The notes beneath the pieces are model-generated. The model did not search any database. It had not been told where the DNA came from and saw only the letters and a list, made by a program, of their open reading frames with translations. A program made the position numbers and the translations under genes. This document shows positions 53,947 to 63,062 of a DNA stretch of 64,000 nt, piece after piece (the first letter of the stretch is position 1; each line of letters opens with the position of its first letter). Origin of the DNA: JACOND01 sp965202795 (GTDB lineage Bacteria > Bdellovibrionota > Bdellovibrionia > Bdellovibrionales > UBA1609); assembly GCA_965202795.1 (NCBI GenBank), contig OZ241848.1, forward strand, positions 992,001-1,056,000, written 5' to 3'.

Positions 53947-55665
53947 ATGCTTTTAATTGACGAGTCAGAGAAAGCCTTGAAAGCTGATATCCGGGTCATA
54001 GGCGTCGGCGGGGGCGGAAACAACGCCGTTGAAACCATGATCAGGGAAAAGCTGGAGGGGGTTCAGTTTGTCGCGGTAAACACAGACTCCCAGGCCTTGT
54101 CCGCCTCTTCGGCGGAGACAAAAATCCAGCTTGGAGCCAAGCTCACTAAAGGCCTTGGGGCTGGGGCCAGCCCGGAAATCGGCCGCCGCGCCGCCATGGA
54201 ATCCAACGAGGAAATTCTGAGATGCCTCCAGGGGGCTGACATGGTTTTTATCACCGCCGGCATGGGAGGCGGAACCGGCACGGGGGGCGCCCCCATTGTG
54301 GCCGAAACAGCCAAAGCCATGGGGATACTGACTGTGGGCATTGTCACATGCCCCTTTCTTTTTGAGGGCCGAAGGCGGAGCAAGCACGCGGAAAAAGGGA
54401 TTGGGGAGCTGAAAAGCCATGTCGACACCCTGATAGTGATTCCCAACGAAAAGCTTTTGAGCCTTTCAGACAAGGACATTCCTCTGCTTCAGACCTTTAA
54501 AAAAGCGGACGATGTTCTGCTCAAGGCGGTTAAGGGAATCTCCGATCTGGTGAATATTCAGGGCCTGATCAATTTGGACTTTGCTGATGTGAAAACTGTT
54601 ATGTCCAGCAAGGGGATGGCTTTTATGAGCATGGGCTCGGCGGGCGGAAGCCAAAGAGCTGTGGAGGCTGTCTCCAGCTCGCTCTCCTCCCCCCTTCTGG
54701 AGGATGTCTCCATCAAAGGCGCGACAGGGGCCATTGTGAATATCACTGGAGGCGCGAATTTGTCTCTCACAGAGGTCAATCAGGCGGTTTCTTTTTTGAC
54801 TAGGGAGGTTGATAAAGAGGCTGATATCATAGTCGGCGCCGTGATTGACGAAAAAATGGGCGACGAAATCAGCGTGACTGTGATTGCCACTGGATTTAAC
54901 GATGAGTCCCCGGCAAAAGAGGACAGCCTGTTCACGCTCTCTAAAAAACTGCAGGATCAGGCATTCTTTGTGGAAGACAGCGCCGGAGGCAAAACAGCGG
55001 AAAACGAAACCGAAGCCAGCCTCTCCCCGGCAGCCGGGAAAAAAGAAAGCCCTGCGGCCGCCTCTGACTTTCAAGATCCCCAAGATCTCCAAGATCCCAT
55101 GTCTCAGAGAGAGCGGCAGGGCGCGGCGGAAGAGCAAAAAACCGCGGAGGCCTCATCCGAAGGAACGGCCGAGAGGCCGGCCCAGCAAACAGGCGCGCCC
55201 GCTCAAGAGGATCCCATAGAATCAGAGGCTGAGGAGGATCCGCAGGCGGCGGAGGCCGGAGCGGAAAGCGGCGCAAGCCTCTCCGCCGCTGGCAGCGGGG
55301 AAGAGGCCGGAGCGGCCGCGGGGCCGGCCCGGCAAACAGGCTTGGATTCTGCCGGAGCGGAAAGCGGCTCAGCCGGCGGGGGGCAAAAGCTTGACATGCC
55401 TCCAAGCCAGGCCAAAATCAGCCGGGAGGATGCAGGCGAATCATCTTCCGCGCCCGGCGCGGGCGCAAAGCCCTCCGCCAGGGAGATGCTTCTGGCCAAA
55501 GCGAGAGACTATGCGGCTCAGGCCGCGGCGGAAAAACAGGGGGGGGAAGCCCCCCGCCTTTCTGAGAATCAAATGGGAATGGACTGGGAAAAGCCCTCCT
55601 CCAGAGAAGATGATGAAGATATCCCTCAATCCCCTTTTGAATCCAGCCTGGATTTTTCCAGTTAA
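53947..55665 (+). CDS. ftsZ: cell division GTPase FtsZ with long repeat-bearing linker
   Basis: 572 residues against about 380 in most bacteria. The tubulin core has IGVGGGGNNAVETMI, the GTP loop GGGTGTGGAPIVA (about 109) and NLDFADVKTVM. The core ends near residue 320. A long low-complexity linker rich in Glu, Ala, Pro and Ser (about residues 330-555) leads to an acidic tip (DEDIPQSPFESSLDF) that may bind partner proteins. Two copies of the dispersed GC-rich hairpin repeat lie in the linker. ftsA and ftsQ are not adjacent; prfB, bamD and hpt precede it instead. The starting ATG 53947 has GGAGAG 6-11 bp upstream. Confidence 0.96.
   Translation: MLLIDESEKALKADIRVIGVGGGGNNAVETMIREKLEGVQFVAVNTDSQALSASSAETKIQLGAKLTKGLGAGASPEIGRRAAMESNEEILRCLQGADMVFITAGMGGGTGTGGAPIVAETAKAMGILTVGIVTCPFLFEGRRRSKHAEKGIGELKSHVDTLIVIPNEKLLSLSDKDIPLLQTFKKADDVLLKAVKGISDLVNIQGLINLDFADVKTVMSSKGMAFMSMGSAGGSQRAVEAVSSSLSSPLLEDVSIKGATGAIVNITGGANLSLTEVNQAVSFLTREVDKEADIIVGAVIDEKMGDEISVTVIATGFNDESPAKEDSLFTLSKKLQDQAFFVEDSAGGKTAENETEASLSPAAGKKESPAAASDFQDPQDLQDPMSQRERQGAAEEQKTAEASSEGTAERPAQQTGAPAQEDPIESEAEEDPQAAEAGAESGASLSAAGSGEEAGAAAGPARQTGLDSAGAESGSAGGGQKLDMPPSQAKISREDAGESSSAPGAGAKPSAREMLLAKARDYAAQAAAEKQGGEAPRLSENQMGMDWEKPSSREDDEDIPQSPFESSLDFSS
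55162..55193 (+). repeat. dispersed hairpin repeat inside ftsZ
   Basis: GGAACGGCC-GAGA-GGCCGGCCCAGCAAACAGG, written with the 4-nt loop set off. It matches the unit of the Rpn genes but is read in another frame (TAERPAQQTG). A second, shorter match (CGGCC-GCGG-GGCCG then GCAAACAGG) lies at about 55314-55340. Confidence 0.8.
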
Positions 55666-55695
55666 AGCGCGAAACCCGCGGCAGGCTCGCGCAAA

Positions 55696-56592
55696 ATGAA
55701 AAGCCGCTTTAACAAAAAAATCAGGCTTGCCGGAATCGCCTGCCGCTCCAATGACAGCCTGACGCGAAAAAAAATAAATGAGATAAAAAAATTTCTTGCG
55801 GGCAGGTCTGTCGCCTCAGAAGTTTTTTTTCCCCCTGAAATTAATAAACTCCCCGCTGCAAAAGCGGATTTGATTCTCTCTCTGGGCGGCGACGGCGCTT
55901 ACCTGAAAGCGGCGCGGCTGGCGGGATCAGCCCCTGTTTTGGGAATCAATATGGGGTCTTTGGGCTTTTTAACGCCTTATGAGGCAAAAAAAGCCATCCC
56001 GATTTTAGACAGCGCGCTGAGCGGCCGCATGTATTCCAAGAAAAACCGCTTTCTGGAAACAAGCTTTTGCCGCTTTTTGAAAAAGCCCGGACAAAAAAGC
56101 CATGGCTTTGGCGGAAGGGCGCCGGCTTTTTCGGAAACGCCGGCAAAAACTTTTTATTCAATTAACGAGGCAGCGGTTGAAAGGGGGGAGCTGAGCCGGC
56201 TCATCTCTTTTTCTGTTTATATAAACAGGCAGTATATTTATTCGTCAAAGTCTGACGGGCTGATTGTCGCCACCCCTATTGGCTCCACAGCCTACAGCCT
56301 CGCCGCCGGGGGGCCTGTCCTCCATCCGGAAGTCAAGTCCATGGTCATTACACCTATATGCTCCCACAGCCTGACAGTCCGCCCCATTGTCATTCACAGC
56401 AAATCAGAGATTCTTCTGCAGGTCCATGACAGGGCTTTTTTTGCCGCGGACGGCGGGGCGCGGCAGCCTGTTGAGCCTTCAGACGCTCTGCTCATCAAAA
56501 AAAGCGAAAAGTTTTTTGTCTCTCTGACAGAAAAAGAGGAGACAGAGTTTCCCCTTCTGAGAAAAAAATTTAAATTTGGGCAGAGAGATTAA
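55696..56592 (+). CDS. nadK: NAD kinase
   Basis: 298 residues. It phosphorylates NAD to NADP. The GGDG motif is in LILSLGGDGAYLKAARL (about 62-66), followed by VLGINMGSLGFLT and SDGLIVATPIGSTAYSLAAGGPVLHPE, all diagnostic. It lies 30 bp after ftsZ on the same strand and converges with the kinase gene; GCCGCCGGCGGC (56594-56605) between them is a possible small stem. Confidence 0.95.
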   Translation: MKSRFNKKIRLAGIACRSNDSLTRKKINEIKKFLAGRSVASEVFFPPEINKLPAAKADLILSLGGDGAYLKAARLAGSAPVLGINMGSLGFLTPYEAKKAIPILDSALSGRMYSKKNRFLETSFCRFLKKPGQKSHGFGGRAPAFSETPAKTFYSINEAAVERGELSRLISFSVYINRQYIYSSKSDGLIVATPIGSTAYSLAAGGPVLHPEVKSMVITPICSHSLTVRPIVIHSKSEILLQVHDRAFFAADGGARQPVEPSDALLIKKSEKFFVSLTEKEETEFPLLRKKFKFGQRD

Positions 56593-56618
56593 GGCCGCCG
56601 GCGGCTTCCGAAAGCGGG

Positions 56619-58595
56619 CTATCGGCGCGGGCGCTTTCTGTTAAGGGTGATATATAAATTGCTTTGCTGAATCTCCCGGGCCGCAAGGGTCCTTGGCTTG
56701 TAGCCATGCTTTCGGATGGTTATCTGAATCTCCCGGTCAGGCAGTATGGCCAGGGCGCTTGGTGTGTAGGACAAAAACTTTCCATTTACAAAAATCATGG
56801 CCCCTGAGGGCTTTGTTCTGAGCAAAATCCGGCGATGGGCCGAGCTGACCGTTCTCTTTGGAGGAGAGGGGGCGTCAAATCCGCTTCCGGGGGCCAGGCT
56901 TTCCCCGGCCGGCTTTCCCCCGGGTTTTTCAGCCTGAAAAGAGGATTCGGGAGAAGGCGGCTTTTGCGCCTCTCCCCTGCCGGCTGATGTGTTTTTTACC
57001 GTTGAAAAAATTTTTCCCGCAAGGTCAGAGCGCATCAGGGATTCCCTGCGCTTAAAAACCAAAAAAGCTCCGAGCGCGATAATCACTGTCAGGGCCAGGG
57101 CGGCGGCCTGAAGCAGCCGCTGTTTTTTCTCTTCTGCGCGCAGGCTGCCCGCTTTGTAATCATAAGCAGCGCCCGCCCCGGCGCGGGGAGCAGCGGCCGG
57201 CGCGCGCGGCAGGCCGGGGCGCTCTTTCATTGCGGAGCTTTTCTGGAAAAACTCCTCCGCGGAGCTTGTGACTCCAGAATCCTCTCTGGACATTTTTCCG
57301 GCGGCTCTGGTCTTTGACAGCGTTTGCGGCTCATGGCTGCCGCTGAGGCTTTGCTCCTCTGGCATCAAATAAGTTCTGCTCGCCTCTGTTTCAGATGTTT
57401 TGGTTTGATTTTCATATCTTGATCTGGAAAGAGACATGGAATGCTCCCTCTGGCCCGCTGTTTGTGTTTTGGTCGCGCCCCCCCCCGCTCCGGGAGCCGC
57501 GCCGCCGGCCCTGCCCCCCGACTCGGAAACAGAGTCAATGGAGGGGAGATCCAGATTATTCTCCGGCGAGATTTCTGAATCTGTATGATAAAAATTGCTG
57601 TTTTCGCTCAAAGAGCTGATGTATTTTTTAAACTCCTTTGAATAAAGCTTCTGCTTTTCCCTTTCCCTCAGTATTTCTCTGGAGTAAATTTTTTTGATAA
57701 AGGATATAAAATCATATTGTGAAAATTCCGGGTAATTTTTGTTTAAAAACACATTAAGGTCCCTTTCCATTTTGGCCGCTGTCTCATATCTTGCGTTTTT
57801 GTTTTTCTGCAGGGCGCGATGGACGATTTTAGCCAGCTCAGAGGGGACTCTTGGAGATTTCTCCTGAACATTGGGAATATGGCAGGCTTTGATTTTTTTT
57901 AACGCGTTCATTTCGCTCTTAAAGGAAAACAGCCGCTCGCCGGCCAGCATTTCCCACAAAATAACACCCAGGCAGAAAATATCCGTCCGATGGTCCAGCG
58001 GCTCCGCCTGGGCCTGCTCCGGACTCATATAGCTGAATTTTCCCTTTAAATGGCCGGCGCGGGTGAGGTCTGTGTCGGCAACTTTTGAAATCCCAAAGTC
58101 AATCAGCTTAATCTCTCCGTCAAAGCTCAGCATAATATTTTGAGGGCTTACATCCCTGTGTATCAGGCCCAGGGGCTTGCCGGCGCTGGAATCTATGGCA
58201 TTGTGGGCGTAATTCAGGCCTGAGGCGGCCTCTTTAATGATATAAACAGCGTTTTCCACCGCTATTTTCTTTTTCAGGCTCTCGACTTTTTTGATCAGCT
58301 CCCTTAAATTGCAGCCGGCCACATATTCCATGGAGAGAAACAGCTGGCTGGCCTCAATGCCAAACTCATAAATAGGGGCAATGTTCCGGTGTTTCAGGTT
58401 GCAGGCGACTTTCCCCTCATTTTTAAACATATCCTTAAATTCCTCATTGTCGGAAAACTGGGACAAGGCGCGCTTAATGACCACAAACCGGCCCACACCG
58501 GTTGGGCCAATGTCTGTAGCGAGAAAAATCTCCGCCATCCCCCCGGTGGCGAGTTTTTTCATTATGGTGTATTTGCCAAACTGAGTGAATTTCAT
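56619..58595 (-). CDS. Ser/Thr protein kinase with PEGA domain
   Basis: 658 residues. Kinase domain: GKYTIMKKLATGGMAEIFLA (Gly loop), FVVIKRALSQ (ATP Lys), LGLIHRDVSPQNIMLS (HRD), KLIDFGISKVAD (DFG) and YMSPEQAQAEP (activation end). A low-complexity linker, one membrane segment (AAALALTVIIALGAFLVF, near 508-525) and a C-terminal PEGA domain (ILLRTKPSGAMIFVNGKFLSYTPSAL) follow. The PEGA part should be periplasmic and the kinase cytoplasmic. Such kinases are frequent in Myxococcota and relatives. Its substrate could include the FHA protein at 30.5-32.4 kb, an inference only. Confidence 0.93.
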   Translation of the reverse strand: MKFTQFGKYTIMKKLATGGMAEIFLATDIGPTGVGRFVVIKRALSQFSDNEEFKDMFKNEGKVACNLKHRNIAPIYEFGIEASQLFLSMEYVAGCNLRELIKKVESLKKKIAVENAVYIIKEAASGLNYAHNAIDSSAGKPLGLIHRDVSPQNIMLSFDGEIKLIDFGISKVADTDLTRAGHLKGKFSYMSPEQAQAEPLDHRTDIFCLGVILWEMLAGERLFSFKSEMNALKKIKACHIPNVQEKSPRVPSELAKIVHRALQKNKNARYETAAKMERDLNVFLNKNYPEFSQYDFISFIKKIYSREILREREKQKLYSKEFKKYISSLSENSNFYHTDSEISPENNLDLPSIDSVSESGGRAGGAAPGAGGGATKTQTAGQREHSMSLSRSRYENQTKTSETEASRTYLMPEEQSLSGSHEPQTLSKTRAAGKMSREDSGVTSSAEEFFQKSSAMKERPGLPRAPAAAPRAGAGAAYDYKAGSLRAEEKKQRLLQAAALALTVIIALGAFLVFKRRESLMRSDLAGKIFSTVKNTSAGRGEAQKPPSPESSFQAEKPGGKPAGESLAPGSGFDAPSPPKRTVSSAHRRILLRTKPSGAMIFVNGKFLSYTPSALAILPDREIQITIRKHGYKPRTLAAREIQQSNLYITLNRKRPRR

Positions 58596-58845
58596 GATTT
58601 AGCCGCCTTGAGCCGCCGGGCGCCTCCAGCCCCTAAAGCTAAAAGCTCTCCAATAAGATTATCGGCGCTTTTAAAAGCCGGCTTTAATGCGGGTTTTAAG
58701 GTTTCAAGAGCCTAAAATTTTTCGGGGCCGCCGGGGGGATTCCCCCCGCGCCATAATGCCTGCTATAATTCTGGGGAGGCTTGGCCTTTTGGCCTGTTTC
58801 TGAGAGCTGGAAAACTGGAAAAAGCCGGCAGAGGGGGGCGCCGCC

Positions 58846-59529
58846 ATGGCCAAAACAGCTGTTGTCACAGGGAGCATGGGGGCGGGCAAGAGCCTGATTT
58901 TAAGCGCCTTTCGGGCAAAGGGGCTTCCCGTGTTTGAGGCGGACAGGGCGGCCCAGAGCCTTCTGGGGGCCGAAAGCCCCTGCCATCAGGCCCTGCGGGA
59001 GCTTTTAGGGGAGCGGCTTCTAAAGCCGGACGGCAGCTTTGACCGAAAGCTGCTGGCGCGGGAGCTTTTTCAGCCGGCGCCGGCCGGCGGGAATCCATCT
59101 CAAAATGAGACAAAAAGAAAAGCTGTGGAGAGCATCATTCATCCCCTGGTCCGCAGGCGGTTTCTGCGGTTTTTGAAAAAAGAGCGGGCCAGGGGGGCTG
59201 AGCTGGTTTTTTATGAAATCCCCCTGATTTTAACAGCTGAGGGTTTTTCCCCATTTGATTTTCTGATTTTGATCACAGCTCCAGAGGCTCTGCGGCTTCA
59301 GCGGCTCATAAAAAAAGGCTGGACAGAGGAGAGCATTCGCTTTAGATGGGGCCTGCAAACCCCGGAGGCGGAGATCCTGGGCCGGGCGGACTTTGTCATC
59401 CCCAACAAGGGGAGCCGGCGGGAGCTGCGCCGGCGCGCGGAGGAAGTTCTGGGGAAAATCAAAAATTTCATAAAATCCAGCCGGGGGGGCCGGCGGCGGG
59501 CGGCTAAGCCCCCGCCCGCGGACCTTTAG
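58846..59529 (+). CDS. coaE: dephospho-CoA kinase
   Basis: 227 residues. Final step of coenzyme A synthesis. P-loop GSMGAGKSLILSAF (residues 8-21), then FEADRAAQSLL, IHPLVRRRFLRF, VFYEIPLILTAEG and ALRLQRLIKK, the usual CoaE blocks. The end is basic with low complexity (SRGGRRRAAKPP). Start ATG 58846 is internal to a GCCGCCATGG context without a strong ribosome binding site. It is monocistronic. Confidence 0.93.
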   Translation: MAKTAVVTGSMGAGKSLILSAFRAKGLPVFEADRAAQSLLGAESPCHQALRELLGERLLKPDGSFDRKLLARELFQPAPAGGNPSQNETKRKAVESIIHPLVRRRFLRFLKKERARGAELVFYEIPLILTAEGFSPFDFLILITAPEALRLQRLIKKGWTEESIRFRWGLQTPEAEILGRADFVIPNKGSRRELRRRAEEVLGKIKNFIKSSRGGRRRAAKPPPADL

Positions 59530-59837
59530 AAAAAAACCGCCAATCCAAATTGCCGCTTTGTTTTTGCGCGCTATACTGAATTTTGTTTGAGAAATCATTG
59601 GTTTCGCTGAGGCCGCTTCCCTCGCTGAGGCGCTGAAAACATCCGGCTGATCCGAAAATCCACCGCAAAATCACAGAGTCTCTGCCCGCGCCGGGCGGCT
59701 GAGCCTCCCTGCGGCGGCAGGAGCCTCCGCCCGGGGCGGATTGTTAGCGCAAAGCGGGAGAAAATATTGATTTAAGCCGCCCTGTTTTTTTGCCGAAGAG
59801 GGATACAGAGAGGAATCATCTGGGGCGCGGAGCGGTT
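59530..59837. other. intergenic region
   Basis: About 300 bp with no gene supported. It holds a GC-rich stretch around GCGGCGGCAGGAGCC near 59712. Confidence 0.35.
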
Positions 59838-60923
59838 ATGAAAAAAATCTTTCTGTTTGCCGCGCTGGCCTGGCTCCCGCTTTTTGCGCGGGCGGGGTTT
59901 GTTTCCCGCTTTCCCCAGCTGCCGTCCAAAAAAAAGCCCATCGCATTCCAGATTCAAAACGAGTTTTATCACAGCGCCGGCAATTATAGACCTATAAAAA
60001 ACTCATGGTCATGGATTTTTTTTGGAGAATATGAAGATTTAAAAGACAGCAACGACCTTAGATATCTGAAAATCACCCCCTCTGTCAGCTATTCGCCTTT
60101 TTCGTGGCTGATTTTGGAGGCCTTTGCCGGCCTTATATGGGTTAGCTCCAAAACAGGCGAAACTGTCAGGGATATTTTACAGCCGTCCGCCGCCGGCGGA
60201 GGGTTTGTCATATATAAAAGGATCAAGTCATCGTATTTGGGGTTTGAGTTCAGGGGCGGAGTCCCTTTGATGAGCGTTCCTCAAAACACAAATGACGCTG
60301 TGGGCGGCGACGGGGCTTATTTTGCCGAGCCGGGCGCATGGCTCATCTACAGGCCGCGGTCGCGGCTGTTTTATTTGTTCAACAACACCAGGTTTCGCTA
60401 CAGAACTGAGGGGCTGTCGTCGCTTTTGCTCAGCTCGGCGGGCGGGGTTTTAAAAACCGATTTGACAGACATTGGAATTTCCGCTGACATTTTTCTGCCT
60501 GTTCTTTTGGACACATACAGCAGGCAGCCGAACCAAAGATGGAGCATTACAGACAGGGTGAATGGCGGAAGCTACAAGTTTTACTCTGTTGATCCAAGGG
60601 CTGTGTCAGTCAGTGTCTGGACAAATTGGAGCTTCTTTAAGCCTGTCCGCCTGACTTTTTACGGAAACTTTGACCTTACAGGGCAAAATTATGCGAGAGG
60701 CTTGACATTGGGGGCCATTGCGAGCTTGCGCCTTAACACAAAAGCGGGCCAGGCCCGCCGCGCGAGAGAGGGGCTGAAAGCCCTTGATCTTGAATACAGC
60801 GGAGAGTATGTGGATGATGAAAGCGGCAAAAAGGCTGAAACTGAATACTTTGAGGAAGAAGACGACCCTCAATCTCCAGATTTAAACAAAGAAATGAAAA
60901 ACGAGATTCGGCGCCTTCGCTGA
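59838..60923 (+). CDS. putative outer membrane beta-barrel protein
   Basis: 361 residues from ATG 59838 (the longer frame to 59790 only adds a polar head). Signal peptide KKIFLFAALAWLPLFARA, followed by many alternating hydrophobic/aromatic strands (for example LILEAFAGLIWVSS, YLGFEFRGGVPLM, VRLTFYGNFDLTG) with Tyr and Phe at strand ends, as in beta-barrels. An acidic, charged tail ends the protein. No family name can be given. It lies 29 bp before the end of a convergent envelope gene. Confidence 0.7.
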   Translation: MKKIFLFAALAWLPLFARAGFVSRFPQLPSKKKPIAFQIQNEFYHSAGNYRPIKNSWSWIFFGEYEDLKDSNDLRYLKITPSVSYSPFSWLILEAFAGLIWVSSKTGETVRDILQPSAAGGGFVIYKRIKSSYLGFEFRGGVPLMSVPQNTNDAVGGDGAYFAEPGAWLIYRPRSRLFYLFNNTRFRYRTEGLSSLLLSSAGGVLKTDLTDIGISADIFLPVLLDTYSRQPNQRWSITDRVNGGSYKFYSVDPRAVSVSVWTNWSFFKPVRLTFYGNFDLTGQNYARGLTLGAIASLRLNTKAGQARRAREGLKALDLEYSGEYVDDESGKKAETEYFEEEDDPQSPDLNKEMKNEIRRLR

Positions 60924-60952
60924 CAGCAGCCGGAAAGCGGCATGGCAGGGGT

Positions 60953-62452
60953 TTACTCCTCATCGTCCTCCTCCTCTTCGTCGTCTTCTGCTTCGTCTTC
61001 CCCGCCGTCCTCCTCCTCTTCATCACTCTCATCTTCGGACATATCCTCTTCAAAACCGTCAAAGGCGTCTGCCGATCCAGATTCCAGGCCTTCCTCAGAA
61101 TCGCCTTCGCGCTCCTCCAGGGCCTCCATATAGCTCTCCTCTATCTCCTCGCCGTATTCTGGAATGCCCTTTTCCTCAGGAACAGCAGATGGCCTTTCCT
61201 CAATGCTCCCGGCTTCCTCGTGGCTTGCGGACTGGCTCAAGTCCTCAATAAAGCCGGAGGCGCCTGTCCATGTGTCGCCCGCGTATATTTGATTTCTGTT
61301 CCCTGTTATAATGGCTGTCGCCCTTTGCGGATTGACATGCGCGACCCTCAAGCTGCCGACAGGGGCGTCCTCATACTGATACGGCCTCCTCATAAGTCTG
61401 TATTGGCTGGAGGCTCTTATATGATAAATGTCGCCGGGCCGAACCCCATCCGCCTCCCCTTTATTCAGATAGGCCAGAGAATAAATGGAAAGCATTGATA
61501 TTTCCCCTTCAGGAACTCCAATGATAGAGCCGCTGGCGGATCCAGGATCCCCTTTTTGAGAGAGCCGGTAAACAGGGGCCGGCCCCTGAAGAAGCTGATC
61601 CCCCGCGGAGATGGCCCTTAAAGATTTTGTCACAAGAGCGCGATACATGCTGCCGCTTTCCGACAAATAAGAGAGTATTTTGATCTCCCCTTTGATCTTG
61701 ATCTCCGATCCATGATCGCTGAAATCCATGATTGATGACCTGAAAGGGCCTAAGTTTTCAAACACAGTGTAAAGCCCGCTTTGAATAACCGGGCCGCCCT
61801 CCATCTCAACAATCACATGCTCCCCGTTAAAGGCGACAGAGCCGCGGCCATCCTTGCTGACCACTGTCCCCTGAGCGGGCGGATCCTCCTCAGCCAGATA
61901 AAAAGGAAGAATGGCCTCTTTTTTTGGCTCAAGAGGCTCCAGGCGGAAAACAATGTCTGGAGATGGAGCAAAAAAAGGGTTTTGCAGAAAAGGAAGCGAT
62001 GAGGGGAACTGGCTGGCGGGGAGGGATTTTTTGGCGTTTTTGTTTGGCTCTGCCAAGTCCGGCGGAAACTGGGAGGCTATATCAACGCTGTATTCAGAGT
62101 TTATTGCATCCTGAAGCGATTTGGCGTCAAACTTGATAAAGTCCCCTTTGAAAATCCGGTGAGGGTTTTCTGTCTCAGGATTGGCAACCCACAGTTTTGA
62201 CCAGTAAAGAGAGTCCCTGAAAAATTTGCCGCTCAGATCCCAAAAATTGTCTTTGTATTTGAGCTGATAAGACCGAGCGAGAGATTTTATAAGCTCGGAC
62301 CATTTGCTGTAGGGGACGGGGTCTTTATAGTATTTCAAATAAATATTATGCATGCGGTTTTCATACTCGGCGTCTGTCTCCCCCCATGCGCTGCCGGCGA
62401 AGCCAAAACAGAACATCAGAAAAAACAAGGCAAAATGAGCGGGCAATTTCAT
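60953..62452 (-). CDS. secreted LysM-like protein with acidic tail
   Basis: 499 residues from ATG 62450-62452 (a TTG 15 bp earlier is less likely). Signal peptide FALFFLMFCFGFAGSAWG. A LysM-like segment is seen in NFWDLSGKFFRDSLYWSKLWVANPE and HRIFKGDFIKF (about 70-115), so it may bind peptidoglycan. The middle part (GEADGVRPGDIYHIRAS, YAGDTWTGASGFIEDL) is a repeated structural domain I do not recognise. The last about 70 residues are almost all Glu, Asp, Ser and Gly, encoded by an impure trinucleotide run. Such LysM proteins are common beside outer-membrane genes in Bdellovibrio-type genomes. Confidence 0.72.
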   Translation of the reverse strand: MKLPAHFALFFLMFCFGFAGSAWGETDAEYENRMHNIYLKYYKDPVPYSKWSELIKSLARSYQLKYKDNFWDLSGKFFRDSLYWSKLWVANPETENPHRIFKGDFIKFDAKSLQDAINSEYSVDIASQFPPDLAEPNKNAKKSLPASQFPSSLPFLQNPFFAPSPDIVFRLEPLEPKKEAILPFYLAEEDPPAQGTVVSKDGRGSVAFNGEHVIVEMEGGPVIQSGLYTVFENLGPFRSSIMDFSDHGSEIKIKGEIKILSYLSESGSMYRALVTKSLRAISAGDQLLQGPAPVYRLSQKGDPGSASGSIIGVPEGEISMLSIYSLAYLNKGEADGVRPGDIYHIRASSQYRLMRRPYQYEDAPVGSLRVAHVNPQRATAIITGNRNQIYAGDTWTGASGFIEDLSQSASHEEAGSIEERPSAVPEEKGIPEYGEEIEESYMEALEEREGDSEEGLESGSADAFDGFEEDMSEDESDEEEEDGGEDEAEDDEEEEDDEE

Positions 62453-62497
62453 CACAAAACCGATCAAACCTATAAAACAGCCCCTGCATCAACCGGA

Positions 62498-62912
62498 CGG
62501 AACGGCTGCGAGGCCGTCCCCCTAAACAGGCGCTGCGAGGCCGTCCCCCTAAACAGGCGCTGCGAGGCTGTCCCCCTAAACAGGCGGCCGCGAGGCCGTC
62601 CCCCTAAACAGGCGCTGCGAGGCCGTCCCCCTAAACAGGCGCTGCGAGGCTGCCCCCTAAACAGGCGCTGCGAGGCCGTCCCCCTAAACAGGCGCTGCGA
62701 GGCCGTCCCCTTAAACAGGCGGCCGCGAGGCCGTCCCCCTAAACAGGCGCTGCGAGGCCGTCCCCCTAAACAGGCGCCGCAAGGCCGTCCCCCTAAACAG
62801 GCGCTGCGAGGCTGCCTCCTAAACAGGCGCTGCGAGGCCGTCCCCCTAAACAGGCGCTGCGAGGCCGTCCCCCTAAACAGGCGCTGCGAGGCCGTCCCCT
62901 AAACAGGCAGCC
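62498..62912. repeat. tandem array of about 15 units of 27 bp (dispersed hairpin unit)
   Basis: Each unit is close to GGCGCTGCGAGGCCGTCCCC followed by CTAAACA; two are 28 bp (GGCGGCCGCGAGG variants) and a few 26 bp. The first unit begins GGAACGGCT-GCGA-GGCCGT, the same as in the Rpn genes. There are no spacers. The array lies between a minus-strand and a plus-strand gene, so it may also sit in a promoter region. Confidence 0.92.
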
Positions 62913-63062
62913 GCCCCTATATCAAAGCTTAGCATAAAGACAGGGGGGGAGGCGCTCCCTGGAGAAAACAAACAGACAATAGTCCATGCCGCCGCGCCGC
63001 GCGAAAACAGGCTCTAAAAAACAAAAAAATTAAAAAAAATTCTAATTTGGATCGTTTTTTGC

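Noticed and set aside
62348..62902. Open frame of 184 codons through the repeat array
   Set aside because: Repeats of 27 bp without stops are open in frame by construction; it overlaps the LysM-like gene on the other strand and has no ribosome binding site.
62498..62912. CRISPR-like array of 27-bp repeats
   Set aside because: The units are head to tail with no spacers and no cas genes lie nearby; it is a tandem expansion of the dispersed hairpin.
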